A stretch of DNA of 49,436 bases from Oscillospiraceae bacterium (GCA_024404875.1 JAKSPK010000014.1:1-49436), one strand, 5' to 3'; counted from the first letter of the stretch, positions 8,350 through 18,000 are shown. Notes: generated by a model from the sequence alone, not told the origin. Translations and numbers: made by a program.

Positions 8350-8991
8350 ATGAGAAAAGTTGATCTCAACAAAAAGTTCAAGGAAAACACCCTTCTGAAA
8401 GCCGCTTTCGATTTCTTTACCACAAAGGGCTTCAGCAAAACCTCAATCACCGATATCGTCAATCAGGCGGGCGTTGCAAAAGGCACATTCTATCTCTATT
8501 TTAAGGATAAATATGATATCAGAAATCGCCTGATCTCACACAAATCCAGCCAGCTTTTCCGGACAGCCGTCGAGGAACTTGGCGATCAGACCGAAGGACT
8601 TGCCTTCGAGGACAGGCTCATCCGGATTATTGATAATATCATCAATCAGCTCAGCGAGAATCAGTCTCTGCTCAATTTCATCTCAAAGAATCTGAGCTGG
8701 GGTATTTTCAAAAATGCGCTGACCGCTCCTGCCTCCGATGACGATATCAATTTCTCAGATGTGTACTACGGTATGCTCGCGGAGGCACCCTGCGAATTTC
8801 AGGATCCGGAGATCATGCTCTTTATGATCATTGAGCTGGTCTCAGCGACATGCTATTCCGCTATATTATATGAAGATCCCTGCTCGATCAGTGAATTAAA
8901 ACCGCATCTCTACGATTCGATCCGGCTCATCATCGCCCGGCACAAAAAGGCAGAAAAGGCATTGGAGAATAAAGAATATGAGAGTCAGTGA
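8350..8991 (+). CDS. TetR/AcrR family transcriptional regulator
   Basis: The 213-residue protein has a canonical TetR N-terminal helix-turn-helix: AAFDFFTTKGFSKTSITDIV then AGVAKGTFYLYFKDKYDI, at about residues 18-57. A divergent all-helical ligand domain follows. The ATG at 8350 is preceded by AAAGGAG at good spacing; the longer upstream frame would begin inside operator 3 and overlap the promoter, so it is rejected. It is divergent from the MMPL operon, with three matching palindromes between them, so it most likely represses the exporter until a ligand binds. Its last 14 bases overlap the next gene, implying co-translation. Confidence 0.93.
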   Translation: MRKVDLNKKFKENTLLKAAFDFFTTKGFSKTSITDIVNQAGVAKGTFYLYFKDKYDIRNRLISHKSSQLFRTAVEELGDQTEGLAFEDRLIRIIDNIINQLSENQSLLNFISKNLSWGIFKNALTAPASDDDINFSDVYYGMLAEAPCEFQDPEIMLFMIIELVSATCYSAILYEDPCSISELKPHLYDSIRLIIARHKKAEKALENKEYESQ

Positions 8992-9520
8992 CAATATCCG
9001 CCCAATTCTTGAAAACAGCACAGAATGGTCGTTTTTCACAAACCGTTCCTATCCGGCGGAAATACAGCTGGCAGATCCGCAGCAGATCTATAATGTTCCC
9101 GGTCAACCCGGCGTAGTCTATAACATTCTGGAGGATGCCTATGAAAAGGTCGGAAGCACCGGCTATGTTGTCACCGGCATCGCAGGAGAAATGTGGCCAA
9201 TCGCCCCGGGCGCGGTCGTGAAATACAATATCGATCCGGCGAAAATCGGTGCAAAGCCTCTGCCTGTGCAGACCGTTGAACTTGACACAGTCTACGCTGC
9301 AATCGTGATTCCTGCGGATACGGCGTTCACGCTTGAGGTCAATTACGGCGAACGCGCCGTGCTGAAAGGAAACCGCACCGGCATCGCGCACGGCAGCGGC
9401 GACCGTATTCTAGTGTATACCAAATGTGACGACGGCATCCGGCAGCCGGACTTCTCTGACAGCGGCCGCATCGTCAACGGAGCAATCTTCGACAAGCTCT
9501 ACAAACCGTTCACAGGTTAA
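8978..9520 (+). CDS. unknown soluble protein co-transcribed with TetR
   Basis: The 180-residue product overlaps the TetR gene by 14 bases in another frame, with GGAG about nine bases before its ATG. There is no signal peptide, membrane helix or cysteine cluster. The sequence is rich in beta-type stretches (GVVYNILEDAYEKVGSTGYV, GERAVLKGNRTGIAHGSGDR), compatible with a compact beta-barrel-like fold. A region like GEMWPIAPGAVVKYNI suggests a binding pocket, but no known family is recognised. Tight coupling to the regulator suggests it is made with it and could modulate the efflux response or handle the same ligand; this is inference. A strong bidirectional terminator follows. Confidence 0.8.
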   Translation: MRVSDNIRPILENSTEWSFFTNRSYPAEIQLADPQQIYNVPGQPGVVYNILEDAYEKVGSTGYVVTGIAGEMWPIAPGAVVKYNIDPAKIGAKPLPVQTVELDTVYAAIVIPADTAFTLEVNYGERAVLKGNRTGIAHGSGDRILVYTKCDDGIRQPDFSDSGRIVNGAIFDKLYKPFTG

Positions 9521-9718
9521 ACATATCATATAAAAAGAGCCTCCCCGTATCTTTCCAAGTACGGGAAGGCTCTTTTTGCGTATTCGTAAAGAAATCAGAA
9601 TGATTTGCAGCAGACTGGTAACAGAATTCCAAAAAGTGGGAGAATATACTAACAGCAGGCATTCCTGGGAACGCTTCCGGCAATAAACGAATTCGTCCAT
9701 TGCAGCTGCATGATTCAT
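9410..9718 (-). CDS. doubtful small ORF downstream of znuB
   Basis: An ATG at 9718 with GAGGAG six bases upstream opens a 102-codon frame (MNHAAAMDEFVYCRKRSQEC...) after znuB. However, the frame runs through the terminator at 9532-9577 and antisense into the neighbouring gene. Its codons (TTA, CGA, ATA) are unlike the neighbours. It may be a decayed or chance frame. Confidence 0.15.
   Translation of the reverse strand: MNHAAAMDEFVYCRKRSQECLLLVYSPTFWNSVTSLLQIILISLRIRKKSLPVLGKIRGGSFYMICLTCERFVELVEDCSVDDAAAVREVRLPDAVVTFGIH
9532..9577. terminator. bidirectional terminator
   Basis: A near-perfect stem of about 15 bases (AGAGCCTCCCCGTA with TACGGGAAGGCTCT) is flanked by A5 on the left and T5 on the right, so it works in both directions. 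It ends the TetR operon on the plus strand and the zur-znu operon on the minus strand. Confidence 0.92.
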
Positions 9719-9750
9719 AAAGCGCTCCTCTTGCCTGTATTTCAGAGTAT

Positions 9751-10584
9751 TTATGCCGCACGGCGGCCACGCAGAAATGCGACCAGCGAGGCACCCGCAA
9801 AGGCAACCAGATTCATGATGATAACGCTCGCACCGATCGCCGTATCCACGACCAGAGAGAGGAGCAATCCCAGCAGAAAGCAGCTCACGGATATGATAAC
9901 TGCCGTAAGAACGACACGCCGGAATTGTCTGCAAAGCCGCATCGCCGTCACTGCCGGAAAGATCATCAGACTGGAGATCAGCAGTGCGCCCATCATCATC
10001 ATGCCCAGCACAACTGTCACAGCCGTCAGCACCGCAATCAGCAGATTATAAAACCGGACATTCAGACCGGTCGCGTGCGCAAAATTCTCATCAAAGGTCA
10101 CTGCGAAGATCTTGTCATAAAAGAGCAGATACACCAGAATGACACACACGCTGAGGATCACACAGAAGATCACATCACCGCGTGACATCGCGAGAATACT
10201 GCCGAACATATAATGACTGACATCGGTCATCAGATTTGCTTTTGATGATGCAAAGATGCCGATCGCAAGCGCGGATGTCGAAAAAAGCGCGATCGCTGTA
10301 TCGCCGCCCAGTCTGCTGTTTTCGGAAAGCCGCAGCAGGATATACGCTGCAAGAATGACAACCGGGATTGTCACTTTCATCGGTGCCCAGCCGAGCGCCG
10401 CAGCCACGCAAAGTGTTCCGTAGCCGACATGAGACAAACCGTCTCCGATCATGGAGCATCGCTTCAATACCAGACTGACGCCAAGCAGGCTCGCGCACAG
10501 ACTGACCGCAACACCGGCGATCAGCGCCGGCAGCAGGATGACGGAAACATATTCCGGCGTCAGAATATCAGAAAGATTATGCAT
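9751..10584 (-). CDS. znuB: zinc/manganese ABC transporter permease (ZnuB type)
   Basis: This 277-residue integral membrane protein has about eight hydrophobic segments and the ABC-3 family signature: GVSLVLKRCSMIGDGLSHVG near residue 35, with the conserved Asp and His of metal permeases. Later come GDTAIALFSTSALAIG and the ATGLNVR loop expected to contact the ATPase. It overlaps the ATPase gene by 8 bases, with GGGGTG before the ATG, so it is the last gene of the zur-znuA-znuC-znuB operon. With the other subunits it would carry a divalent metal, probably Zn2+, into the cell. Mn2+ cannot be excluded from sequence. Confidence 0.93.
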   Translation of the reverse strand: MHNLSDILTPEYVSVILLPALIAGVAVSLCASLLGVSLVLKRCSMIGDGLSHVGYGTLCVAAALGWAPMKVTIPVVILAAYILLRLSENSRLGGDTAIALFSTSALAIGIFASSKANLMTDVSHYMFGSILAMSRGDVIFCVILSVCVILVYLLFYDKIFAVTFDENFAHATGLNVRFYNLLIAVLTAVTVVLGMMMMGALLISSLMIFPAVTAMRLCRQFRRVVLTAVIISVSCFLLGLLLSLVVDTAIGASVIIMNLVAFAGASLVAFLRGRRAA

Positions 10585-11353
10585 TTTTCAGCACCCCTTT
10601 CTCCGGGTGTACATGACTGTGATCATGGCACTGACTGCATTCTTCCGGCTGAATCGTATCGCCGAGAAACCGTCTCCCGACTGCGCTTTTTTCATATTCT
10701 GCACAGCTCCCGAAAAAGCTCTCGTTCTTCCCGATATGCAGAATATTCTTCGCATGCCGCACCGCACATTCGACATCGTGCGTGACCATGATAACCGCGA
10801 TCCCATGTGCATCATGGATATGCTGCAATATGCTGTAAAGCTCGCTCGCGACCAGCGGATCTAGGCCGGTCAGGGGCTCATCGAGCAGCAGCAGCTTTTT
10901 CGTCGCACAGAGGGCCCGTGCCAGCAATACGCGCTGCTGCTGACCGCCGGAAAGCTCGCGGTAGCAGCGTTTCGCCAGCGAAGAAATATTCAGACATTCC
11001 ATCTGCTCAGCAGCGCGTGCCTTTTCCGCCTTCGTATAAAACGGGTGAATCGCGCGGCCGTTCAGACAGCCCGACAGCACAACCTCCTCTACCGATGCAG
11101 GAAATGCGCGCTGGATCATGCTCTGCTGCGGCAGATAGCCGATCTCGTTCCGCTTTAAGCCGTCGCCAAATTGCATTTTTCCGCCATCAAGCGATTTCAG
11201 TCCGAGCAGACATTTCACAAGCGTACTTTTGCCTGAGCCGTTCTCTCCAACGATACAAAGATAATCGTCCTTCTCAACGCGGAAGCTCAGATCCTTCTGC
11301 ACGGTCAAAGATTCATAGCGAAGTACGAGGTTTTCACAAACAATATATGCCAT
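10577..11353 (-). CDS. znuC: zinc/manganese ABC transporter ATPase (ZnuC type)
   Basis: The 258-residue ATPase shows Walker A (GENGSGKST, near residue 36), a Q-loop (GYLPQQ), the ABC signature LSGGQQQRVLLARAL near residue 135, Walker B with LLLDEPLTGLD, and the switch histidine in MVTHDVE. The tail is Cys/His-rich (CSQCHDHSHVH), which could sense or buffer metal. Its start codon immediately follows the znuA stop (TGAATG), with GAGGAGG inside the znuA end, so translation is coupled. It powers uptake through ZnuB. Confidence 0.95.
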   Translation of the reverse strand: MAYIVCENLVLRYESLTVQKDLSFRVEKDDYLCIVGENGSGKSTLVKCLLGLKSLDGGKMQFGDGLKRNEIGYLPQQSMIQRAFPASVEEVVLSGCLNGRAIHPFYTKAEKARAAEQMECLNISSLAKRCYRELSGGQQQRVLLARALCATKKLLLLDEPLTGLDPLVASELYSILQHIHDAHGIAVIMVTHDVECAVRHAKNILHIGKNESFFGSCAEYEKSAVGRRFLGDTIQPEECSQCHDHSHVHPEKGVLKNA

Positions 11354-12295
11354 TCAGCTCAGAGCCTCCTCGATTGCATCGAGATTTTCTCGCATCAGCG
11401 CCTGATAATGCATACCTGCATCAAAATCGACACGCGAAACATTGCTGCAGGATTGCAGCATCAGCGACTGCGCACCAGTCGCATTGCAGACAGCATCGGC
11501 GATCTTCTCCGACGAATTCTCCAGATAGAACACTGTCCCGGCATTCAGATCCTTTGTCTTTTTGATGAGGAATGAAAGCGTCGCAGCAGAGACATCTGTG
11601 TCACTGCTGCATCCGGCAAACGCTGCATAATATTTCCAGCCGTAGGCCTCCGTCAGATAACGGAACGGGAAGCGATCGGCAAAAATCAGCGTATCATTCT
11701 TCGCTTTCCCGCTAATCTCCTTTGCGCGGTTATCCAGCTCCAGAAGCTCGTTATGCACACGGTCAAAGGCGGCATCGCAGTGTTCCTTTTCATCCGGCGC
11801 AATCTGATTCATCGAATCATGGATCGCTGTCAGCATCGCATCGGCATTCAGCGGCGCCGTCCAGATATGCTCATCGGTCTCAACCTCACCTTCCGGCGCA
11901 TCCTCCGCCTGCATTCCCTCAACAGTTTCCTCATGAAGCAGCGTCACACAGTCGAACATCTTGAGATTCGGCTTCTTCTGGCGGCTGCTGTCAATGAGCT
12001 TCTGCGCCCACTGTTCCGAAACGCCGCCGATATACACAAACAGATCGCAGCTCTGTACAGCAGCAGCATCGGCCGGACTGGGATCATAGGAATGCGACTC
12101 TCCGCCCGGCGTCAGCAGCATTTTCACCTCGACAGGCTGCTCATATTCTGCTGTAAGCTGCTTCACAAAGTCATATGTGGTATAGACGGTCGTGACAATC
12201 GTCAGCGGCTTGTCACTACCGCAGCCAGACATGCTGCCCGCGCCCCAAAGCATTGCTGCCGCAAGCGGGATCAGCCTGAAAAATTTCCGTTTCAT
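11354..12295 (-). CDS. znuA: metal-binding lipoprotein of the Zn/Mn ABC transporter (ZnuA-like)
   Basis: The 313-residue lipoprotein has a signal peptide and a lipobox-like MSGC with Cys25. The cluster A-I metal-binding fold is supported by LTPGGESHSYDPSP (first His ligand) and TDEHIW (second His). The loop before TDEHIW is acidic rather than His-rich. The position usually holding the third His reads FADRFPFRYL, a variant with Asp-Arg instead, so metal specificity is less certain than for classical ZnuA. The ATG at 12295 is preceded by AAGGAGC inside the zur 3' end; the longer frame from 12430 would run through zur and is rejected. Confidence 0.9.
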   Translation of the reverse strand: MKRKFFRLIPLAAAMLWGAGSMSGCGSDKPLTIVTTVYTTYDFVKQLTAEYEQPVEVKMLLTPGGESHSYDPSPADAAAVQSCDLFVYIGGVSEQWAQKLIDSSRQKKPNLKMFDCVTLLHEETVEGMQAEDAPEGEVETDEHIWTAPLNADAMLTAIHDSMNQIAPDEKEHCDAAFDRVHNELLELDNRAKEISGKAKNDTLIFADRFPFRYLTEAYGWKYYAAFAGCSSDTDVSAATLSFLIKKTKDLNAGTVFYLENSSEKIADAVCNATGAQSLMLQSCSNVSRVDFDAGMHYQALMRENLDAIEEALS

Positions 12296-12296
12296 T

Positions 12297-12743
12297 TTAT
12301 TCTGCTCCTTCCTTCTGTACGTTCTGCGCTGCACAATCCGCGCAAACACCGTAAAAAACCGTCCGTGTCGGATCAATGCAGAATCCGTGCTCATCTGCAA
12401 CATGAGAGGCGATCTCCTGCAAATGGTCACAGTTGAGGTGAAAGAGCGTCCCGCATTCCGTACATTTCAGATGAAAATGATGTCTGCACGCCCCCGCTGA
12501 ACCGTCTGCCCCGGCATACTGCCAGCAGGCACTCCCGCGGTCATCGAGCGCATAACGGCGGACAAGTCCCTCCGCTTCAAGTTTTTCGAGCTGCCGATAG
12601 ACCGTTGCAGCACCGATCGGTGCACCGCCGGTGCTGAGCGCGATCAGAAGATCGGCCGCCGTGATATGGTCTGCGCTGTGCGCTGCAAGATACTCCAGCA
12701 CACGCGCCTTATGCTTTGTCTGATATCCGCCTTCGCGCGGCAT
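12297..12743 (-). CDS. zur: Fur-family metal regulator, probably Zur
   Basis: The 148-residue protein has a winged-helix N-terminus (AADLLIALSTGGAPIGAATV, then YRQLEKLEAEGLVRR) and the Fur dimer/metal domain with HHFHLKCTECG, LNCDHL and two CxxC pairs (CTEC and CADC) that form the structural Zn site. The ATG at 12743 has GGAGGT seven bases upstream; a GTG nine bases earlier overlaps that site and is rejected. As first gene of the znu operon, with a Zur-box-like sequence at its own promoter, it most likely represses metal uptake, and itself, when zinc is plentiful. Confidence 0.9.
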   Translation of the reverse strand: MPREGGYQTKHKARVLEYLAAHSADHITAADLLIALSTGGAPIGAATVYRQLEKLEAEGLVRRYALDDRGSACWQYAGADGSAGACRHHFHLKCTECGTLFHLNCDHLQEIASHVADEHGFCIDPTRTVFYGVCADCAAQNVQKEGAE

Positions 12744-12764
12744 GATCTGCACCTCCGAACATGA

Positions 12765-12786
12765 AAATGATAACCGATTTCGATTT
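12765..12786. promoter_or_regulatory. candidate Zur box at the znu operon start
   Basis: AAATGATAAC followed by CGATTTCGATTT resembles the Gram-positive Zur consensus AAATCGTAAT-N-ATTACGATTT. The right half is close and the left half weaker, with one extra base. It covers about +1 to +22 of the predicted transcript, suiting repression. Confidence 0.5.
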
Positions 12787-12793
12787 CGTGTTT

Positions 12794-12822
12794 ATTATAT
12801 CATATTCGCGATGAATTGTCAA
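12794..12822 (-). promoter_or_regulatory. promoter of the zur-znuACB operon
   Basis: On the minus strand, TTGACA (12817-12822) and TATAAT (12794-12799) have a 17-base spacer, with a TG-type extension before the -10. Confidence 0.9.
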
Positions 12823-12844
12823 GCTGTTACAGCTGCTCCGCAGA

Positions 12845-12877
12845 AACAAAAGAAGCGGCGACCGAGATCACCGCTTC
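12845..12877 (-). terminator. terminator of the serine hydrolase gene
   Basis: On the minus strand a GAAGCGG / CCGCTTC stem with a 12-base loop is followed by TTTTGTTT, about 40 bases after the stop codon at 12916. It separates this gene from the zur promoter. Confidence 0.8.
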
Positions 12878-12915
12878 CGCATAAACCGATAGTTTTGATT
12901 TGATATGTCCGATGC

Positions 12916-14787
12916 TCAGATTCCCCAGAAACGGATCAGCTCCAGCGCGATCATCGTGAAGACACAAAATGCATTTGTGAGGAAGCTGATACTGTACTTG
13001 AATACGCCTGCTTCACCGCGCGCCTGATTAAATATTGCCGTCAGCGACCGAATAGCTGCCGCCGCGAAGACCAGCATAATGACGAACTCCGCGCCGCAGA
13101 GCAGATAGCCCTGCAATCTTGACAAACCGTACTGATACGAATAAAACAGCAGCATACACAGGACAGGAAGTGCGAGCGCGACCGGCCGAAGGATCTGCGA
13201 GATTGTGATAAGTCCCATGCCGACATATTTTTTACGACTCTTTGTAATGCGCTGGATCAGCTTGATGAACAGCAACAGAAAACCTATTATCATGATAATA
13301 ATATACAGAACCAGACAGACAAGGCCGATCAGCATCCAGCTATCGGTATGGTAACTCTGCACGCCGCCAATATTGATGAACTTTTCGCCGTCCTGCTCAG
13401 AAAGCGCAGTGAGCATTCTGATGCCCTGCTGTTCCAGGACACCGACACCGTCTCCGAGCGGCGTGATTGCCGCAATACCGAGCGCGGAATACTTATCTCC
13501 GTCTTTGATAAACGGTGTCGTTCCGAGCACACTGTAGATTAATTTGAGCGGACCGTGCAGTGTGCCGCGGAGCATGAAGTATATGCCGGAATAATCGCCG
13601 GTCAGCGGCGCTTTTGCTTCGTACTCCGGAACACTCGCATTACCGAATACGATCTCCGGAATCTTTGAGACCGGCTCGCCGGAGCCGATCATCATAACAA
13701 CAGCTGCCGTGCCGCTCTCCACATCAAACAGCAAATCAGAGGTAAAGCCATTGGTACCGCCGCTGTGTCCGTAATATATCCGATCGCCGTAAAGATGCGG
13801 CATCAGACCGTGGCAGAAGCCCGGATATTCTGTATCACCAAGCGTCGAACTCGGCTTAAGCATTTCAGCAAGCGTCTCAGGCTTTTCAAAGAGCGGGCAT
13901 GGATCCTGTACAAAGCTCTGCGCATATTTCGCCATATCGCCGATCGTGCCGGTCACAGCGCCCGCCGGATAAAGCTGAATGTATGTCAACTGGCTTCCGG
14001 CCTCTGTCCAGACGCCGGGCATCGCCTGCGCGGCACATTTCACCTTTTCACGCTGTGTTTTCACCCATTCGTTGTCATCATGCGCAGGACAGATCGCAGT
14101 CTGTTCCATGCCAAGCGGCTCCATGATATGCTTGTGTGCATAATCCGAAAACGTTTCGCCGCTGATGCGTTCCACGATATATGCAGCAAGTGCCGCGCCC
14201 CAGTTACTATAGCTGCTGACTGCGCCGGGACGGGTATTCTGCGCAGGCTCCGATGCTTTGAGTGCCTGCTCCAGCGGCTTGACCGCGTTTTCATCATCAG
14301 TCTGGATCGACCAGAAAGTCTCGCCCCATCCGCCTTCATGGTTCATCAGATCCAGCATCGTGATCTTGTCATCATATTTCAGATGCCCGAAAAAATGATC
14401 CGGCAGATAGGTGCGCACATCCTCATTCAGGTCGATCTTACCCTGCTCCCAGAGCTGCATCACGCTCACCCAGACCATTGTTTTCGAGATGCTGCCCCAT
14501 TCATAGCAGGTATCTGCATCCGCAGGCGTTCCGGCATCGCGGTCGATCTCGCCGAAGGCGCCGGAATACAGCACCTCCTCATCACTCACGACCGCAGCTG
14601 AAAACGCCGTGTATTCGCTTTTATTTTTCTCGGCGTATTCCTCGATTGCCTCCCCGACCTTGTCAAATTCCAAACCGGACGGCGTTTTGTAAGCATCATC
14701 GTTTTTGGCAAATGCTGTCAGCGGCATTGCCGTACTGAGCATCACCGCCGCGCAGATGCCGGCTGCCAGCTTTCTGATCCGATCCAT
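12916..14787 (-). CDS. membrane-anchored serine hydrolase, class C beta-lactamase / PBP4*-like
   Basis: The 623-residue protein has a signal peptide (MDRIRKLAAGICAAVMLSTA), then a penicillin-recognising serine hydrolase domain: SISK with Ser99/Lys102, YSN at 193-195, and HSGG in the place of the third (KTG) motif. About five hydrophobic helices follow from roughly residue 480 to the end, anchoring it in the membrane with the catalytic domain outside. Such enzymes act as D-amino-acid or peptidoglycan peptidases or esterases; a true beta-lactamase is less likely given the extra membrane domain. GGAGG lies nine bases upstream of the ATG. It is a single-gene unit with its own promoter and terminator. 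The substrate is not known. Confidence 0.88.
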   Translation of the reverse strand: MDRIRKLAAGICAAVMLSTAMPLTAFAKNDDAYKTPSGLEFDKVGEAIEEYAEKNKSEYTAFSAAVVSDEEVLYSGAFGEIDRDAGTPADADTCYEWGSISKTMVWVSVMQLWEQGKIDLNEDVRTYLPDHFFGHLKYDDKITMLDLMNHEGGWGETFWSIQTDDENAVKPLEQALKASEPAQNTRPGAVSSYSNWGAALAAYIVERISGETFSDYAHKHIMEPLGMEQTAICPAHDDNEWVKTQREKVKCAAQAMPGVWTEAGSQLTYIQLYPAGAVTGTIGDMAKYAQSFVQDPCPLFEKPETLAEMLKPSSTLGDTEYPGFCHGLMPHLYGDRIYYGHSGGTNGFTSDLLFDVESGTAAVVMMIGSGEPVSKIPEIVFGNASVPEYEAKAPLTGDYSGIYFMLRGTLHGPLKLIYSVLGTTPFIKDGDKYSALGIAAITPLGDGVGVLEQQGIRMLTALSEQDGEKFINIGGVQSYHTDSWMLIGLVCLVLYIIIMIIGFLLLFIKLIQRITKSRKKYVGMGLITISQILRPVALALPVLCMLLFYSYQYGLSRLQGYLLCGAEFVIMLVFAAAAIRSLTAIFNQARGEAGVFKYSISFLTNAFCVFTMIALELIRFWGI

Positions 14788-14888
14788 TTGCGATTTCCTC
14801 CCTGTCTTTGATTGATTCCGATTTGCAGCAGATCCTGGTACAAATCTGCAGCATCGAAAAATGTTGGTTGCTTCGTCTCATAGATACA

Positions 14889-14917
14889 GTTATAACATGA
14901 TCGCCGTAATTTGTCAA
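14889..14917 (-). promoter_or_regulatory. promoter of the serine hydrolase gene
   Basis: On the minus strand, TTGACA (14912-14917) and TATAAC (14889-14894) have a 17-base spacer. The spacer ends in GATCATGT, closely like that of the minus-strand promoter at 39358-39386. Confidence 0.8.
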
Positions 14918-14997
14918 GTTGTATCTCCAAAAAGCAATGACAAATCTGCGGCGCCAAGACTTCATAATTTGTTCACCAATCCCAAACGGTCGCATGA

Positions 14998-15003
14998 TAT
15001 AAT
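14998..15003 (+). promoter_or_regulatory. possible -10 box of the dockerin-subtilase gene
   Basis: TATAAT lies about 50 bases before the start codon, but no good -35 hexamer is found at 16-18 bases upstream. Transcription may need an activator or an alternative sigma factor. Confidence 0.4.
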
Positions 15004-15055
15004 TGTATTATACCTTTCAATACAGGTTCAGACAGCAGTAAATACGGAGGTTCTC

Positions 15056-18000
15056 ATGAAAATAATCAGCAAAGCCAGTGCACTCCTGACCGCCGCAGGC
15101 ATACTGTCTGCCGCCTCGCTCAGGGCATTTCCGGTGCTGCCGGCCAGCAGCCTGCACACACGCTCCCTCAGTCGCTTCATGCATCAGACCGCTGCACTCC
15201 CGCAGCCGGAAGCACCGTTTTCTTCATTACGCTATAATGCAGAGGAGCAGCAGCTTTACTGCGACGGCAGACCGGTCGGCAGTGCATTCGGAGACTTCCG
15301 TGTGTCCGGCGGAACGGTCTGTGTTCGCGGCGCAGTTGCCGGACAGCCGGAAAAATCATTTGTCCCGCTCAGCGAGTGCGCAGAAGCATTCGGCTGCGAG
15401 ATTGAGGAAACGGAAAGCGGCAGCGTGATTCGCTCGCCGTTTCAGTCATGCAGACTGATCGCCCGTTCCGATGCCGAAATCGAAGCACCGCAGCAGCTCG
15501 TGAACGGCGATATCCGCATTCTCTGCTACGATTCGCCTGCCGAGACCTATGCAGCCTATCGCCGCCTGCAAAGCGACAGCCGCATCCGCGAAATCTCTCC
15601 GGACGGTATCGTCTATATCGGCGCAGCATCAGAGGACTATGACATCAACCGGTATTCATGGGGACGGACCGCGATCGGTGCCGATCAATTTACAGAATGG
15701 CTCAAAGCAGAACGCGATTTCCTCCCTGAGATCAAAGTCGCGGTCATAGACACTGGACTCTATACCGATCACGAATGGTTCACAGGCCGCATCGCTGAGG
15801 GCGGTATCAGTTTCGCCGGAACCGACGATTTCACCGACGGACACAGCCACGGCACACACTGTTCAGGTATCATAGTTCAATCTACGCCGGAGAATGTTAA
15901 AATCCTGCCGATCAAGGCACTCGCCGATTCGGGCTATGCCACGGATACGAATATCTATTGTGCGATGATGTATGCAGTCGAGCAGAAGTCCGATATCATC
16001 AGTATGAGTCTCGGCGGCGAAGGCATGAACTGGCTGACAAAGGAAGCCGTTCAAGCTGCGGATGCAGCGGATATCCCGGTCATTGTTTCTGCCGGAAACG
16101 AATCACGCGATACCGGTTACGGCGCACTGACCGGTTTTGATTCCTGTGTTACGATCTCAGCGCTCTCCCAAAATTATGATACTGTCAGCGGTCAGACAAA
16201 GTATGAGCTGGCGTATTACAGCGATTTCGGCAGCAATGTCGATTTCTGCGCGCCCGGATCCCGCATACACAGTGCAGTCGCAGCGCCGGACAATGCGGTT
16301 GAAATGATGAGCGGCACCAGCATGGCAGCACCCTTTGCGGCGGCGGCATATGCCGATCTGCGCTCCTATGATCCCGGGCTGACCAGCGCGGAAATCTACA
16401 CGCTGCTGAAAGCAAACGCACTCGATCTCGGCGAATCCGGCTTTGACGAATTCTATGGCTGGGGCATGGTTGACCTGTCGGCGTTTCGGTTCTCCGTCAC
16501 TTTCGTGCCGCCGCCGGCGATCCTGCCCGCTGTTGTCAATCAGACAAATCCGTTTACTGTCACAATCAACGCGCCCGCAGATACGGAGGTTTATTATACG
16601 CTGGATGATTCCGAGCCGACTCCGGAAACCGGCATTCTGTATGAGGAGCCATTCATGCTGGAAGCATCAGCAATCGTGCGTGCAGCTGCATTCTCAGATG
16701 GCCGCCCAAGCCGCACTGTCCGGCAGGCTTACTGCATCGAAAATGCAGATGTGATATCACCGTATCTCGTTTCGGACGGCGTTCTGAACGGCTATACCGG
16801 TGTCAGAACCAAGCTCGATCTTTCTGCGGATTTTCCGGACGGTTCGCTGAACGCGATCGGTGACGATGCCTTTGCGAATTCTCGTATTACGGAGATCACC
16901 CTGCCAGATTCGGTCACAAGCATAGGCGATCGGGCATTTTATGCATCCGATCTCAAAACGCTCACCGCGAATGGCGTGACCGCCGTCGGCTGTCAGGCTT
17001 TTATGGATTCTGCACTCGAAACCGCAAATCTGGGCGCACTGGATTCACTCGGCGCACTGGCATTTTTCCGATGCGAAAAACTACGAACGCTGAGCTGCTC
17101 CGATGATATCAGTCTCCGAAGTATTCCCGATTATGCATTTGCACAGTGCAACCGGCTCAACAAACTGCCGTTTGCGTGGGAAACTGTCGCAGAGATCGGC
17201 GCCCATGCATTCGAAAACTGCAAAGGCATCAATACGGTCGCGCTGCCAGTTCTGCGGTCGCTCGGCGATGCGGCATTCGCGCATTCTTCGATCTTATCGC
17301 TGACACTGCCGGAATCGCAGACAGTCCTGCCGGCGCGTGTGCTGAACAATACGCCGCTGGAATCGCTCTCCGCACACGGCGTGACTGAGATCGGAACGGA
17401 AGCGCTGGCCAATCTTGATAAGCCTGCACTCAGCCTGGACATAGATCTTTCCCGCATCACCAAGCTCGGTAATCACGCACTTGACGGTCTGATCTTCGAT
17501 ACTCCTGTTAATTTCGACAGCCTGACCGAATGCGGCACCGGTGCGCTTGATCATTCATCCGCACCGAATTACACTTTCCCGCTGCTTCGTCAGATCACCT
17601 CGGAAATGTTCGACGAACTGCAGGGGCCAATCCTTCTGGCCGGTGCCGAGGAGATCAGCGATGCCGCCCTGATCCGCTGTACAGACGGAATCTTCGTCGG
17701 CGATGCACTGCGCAGTCTGGCGGGTAATCCGATCTTTTACGAATATGCCGATGACGAATCACTGCTGCCGGTCACAGGCGGTCCTGCGGATTCCCTGCTG
17801 CGCGATTATGCGGAAGCGAACGGCCTGACCTATCTCACGCTTCCGGCCGTCTATCCGGCGGACGGAGATGCAATTACAGCAAGTCAATTTGATACAGTCA
17901 CACTGCGGGTTCATTCAGTCAGCACCGAACCGGTCACTCTGAAATGGTTCACCGTCACGGACGAAAAAGAAACGGAGATCGCCGGTGCCGATGCAGAAAC

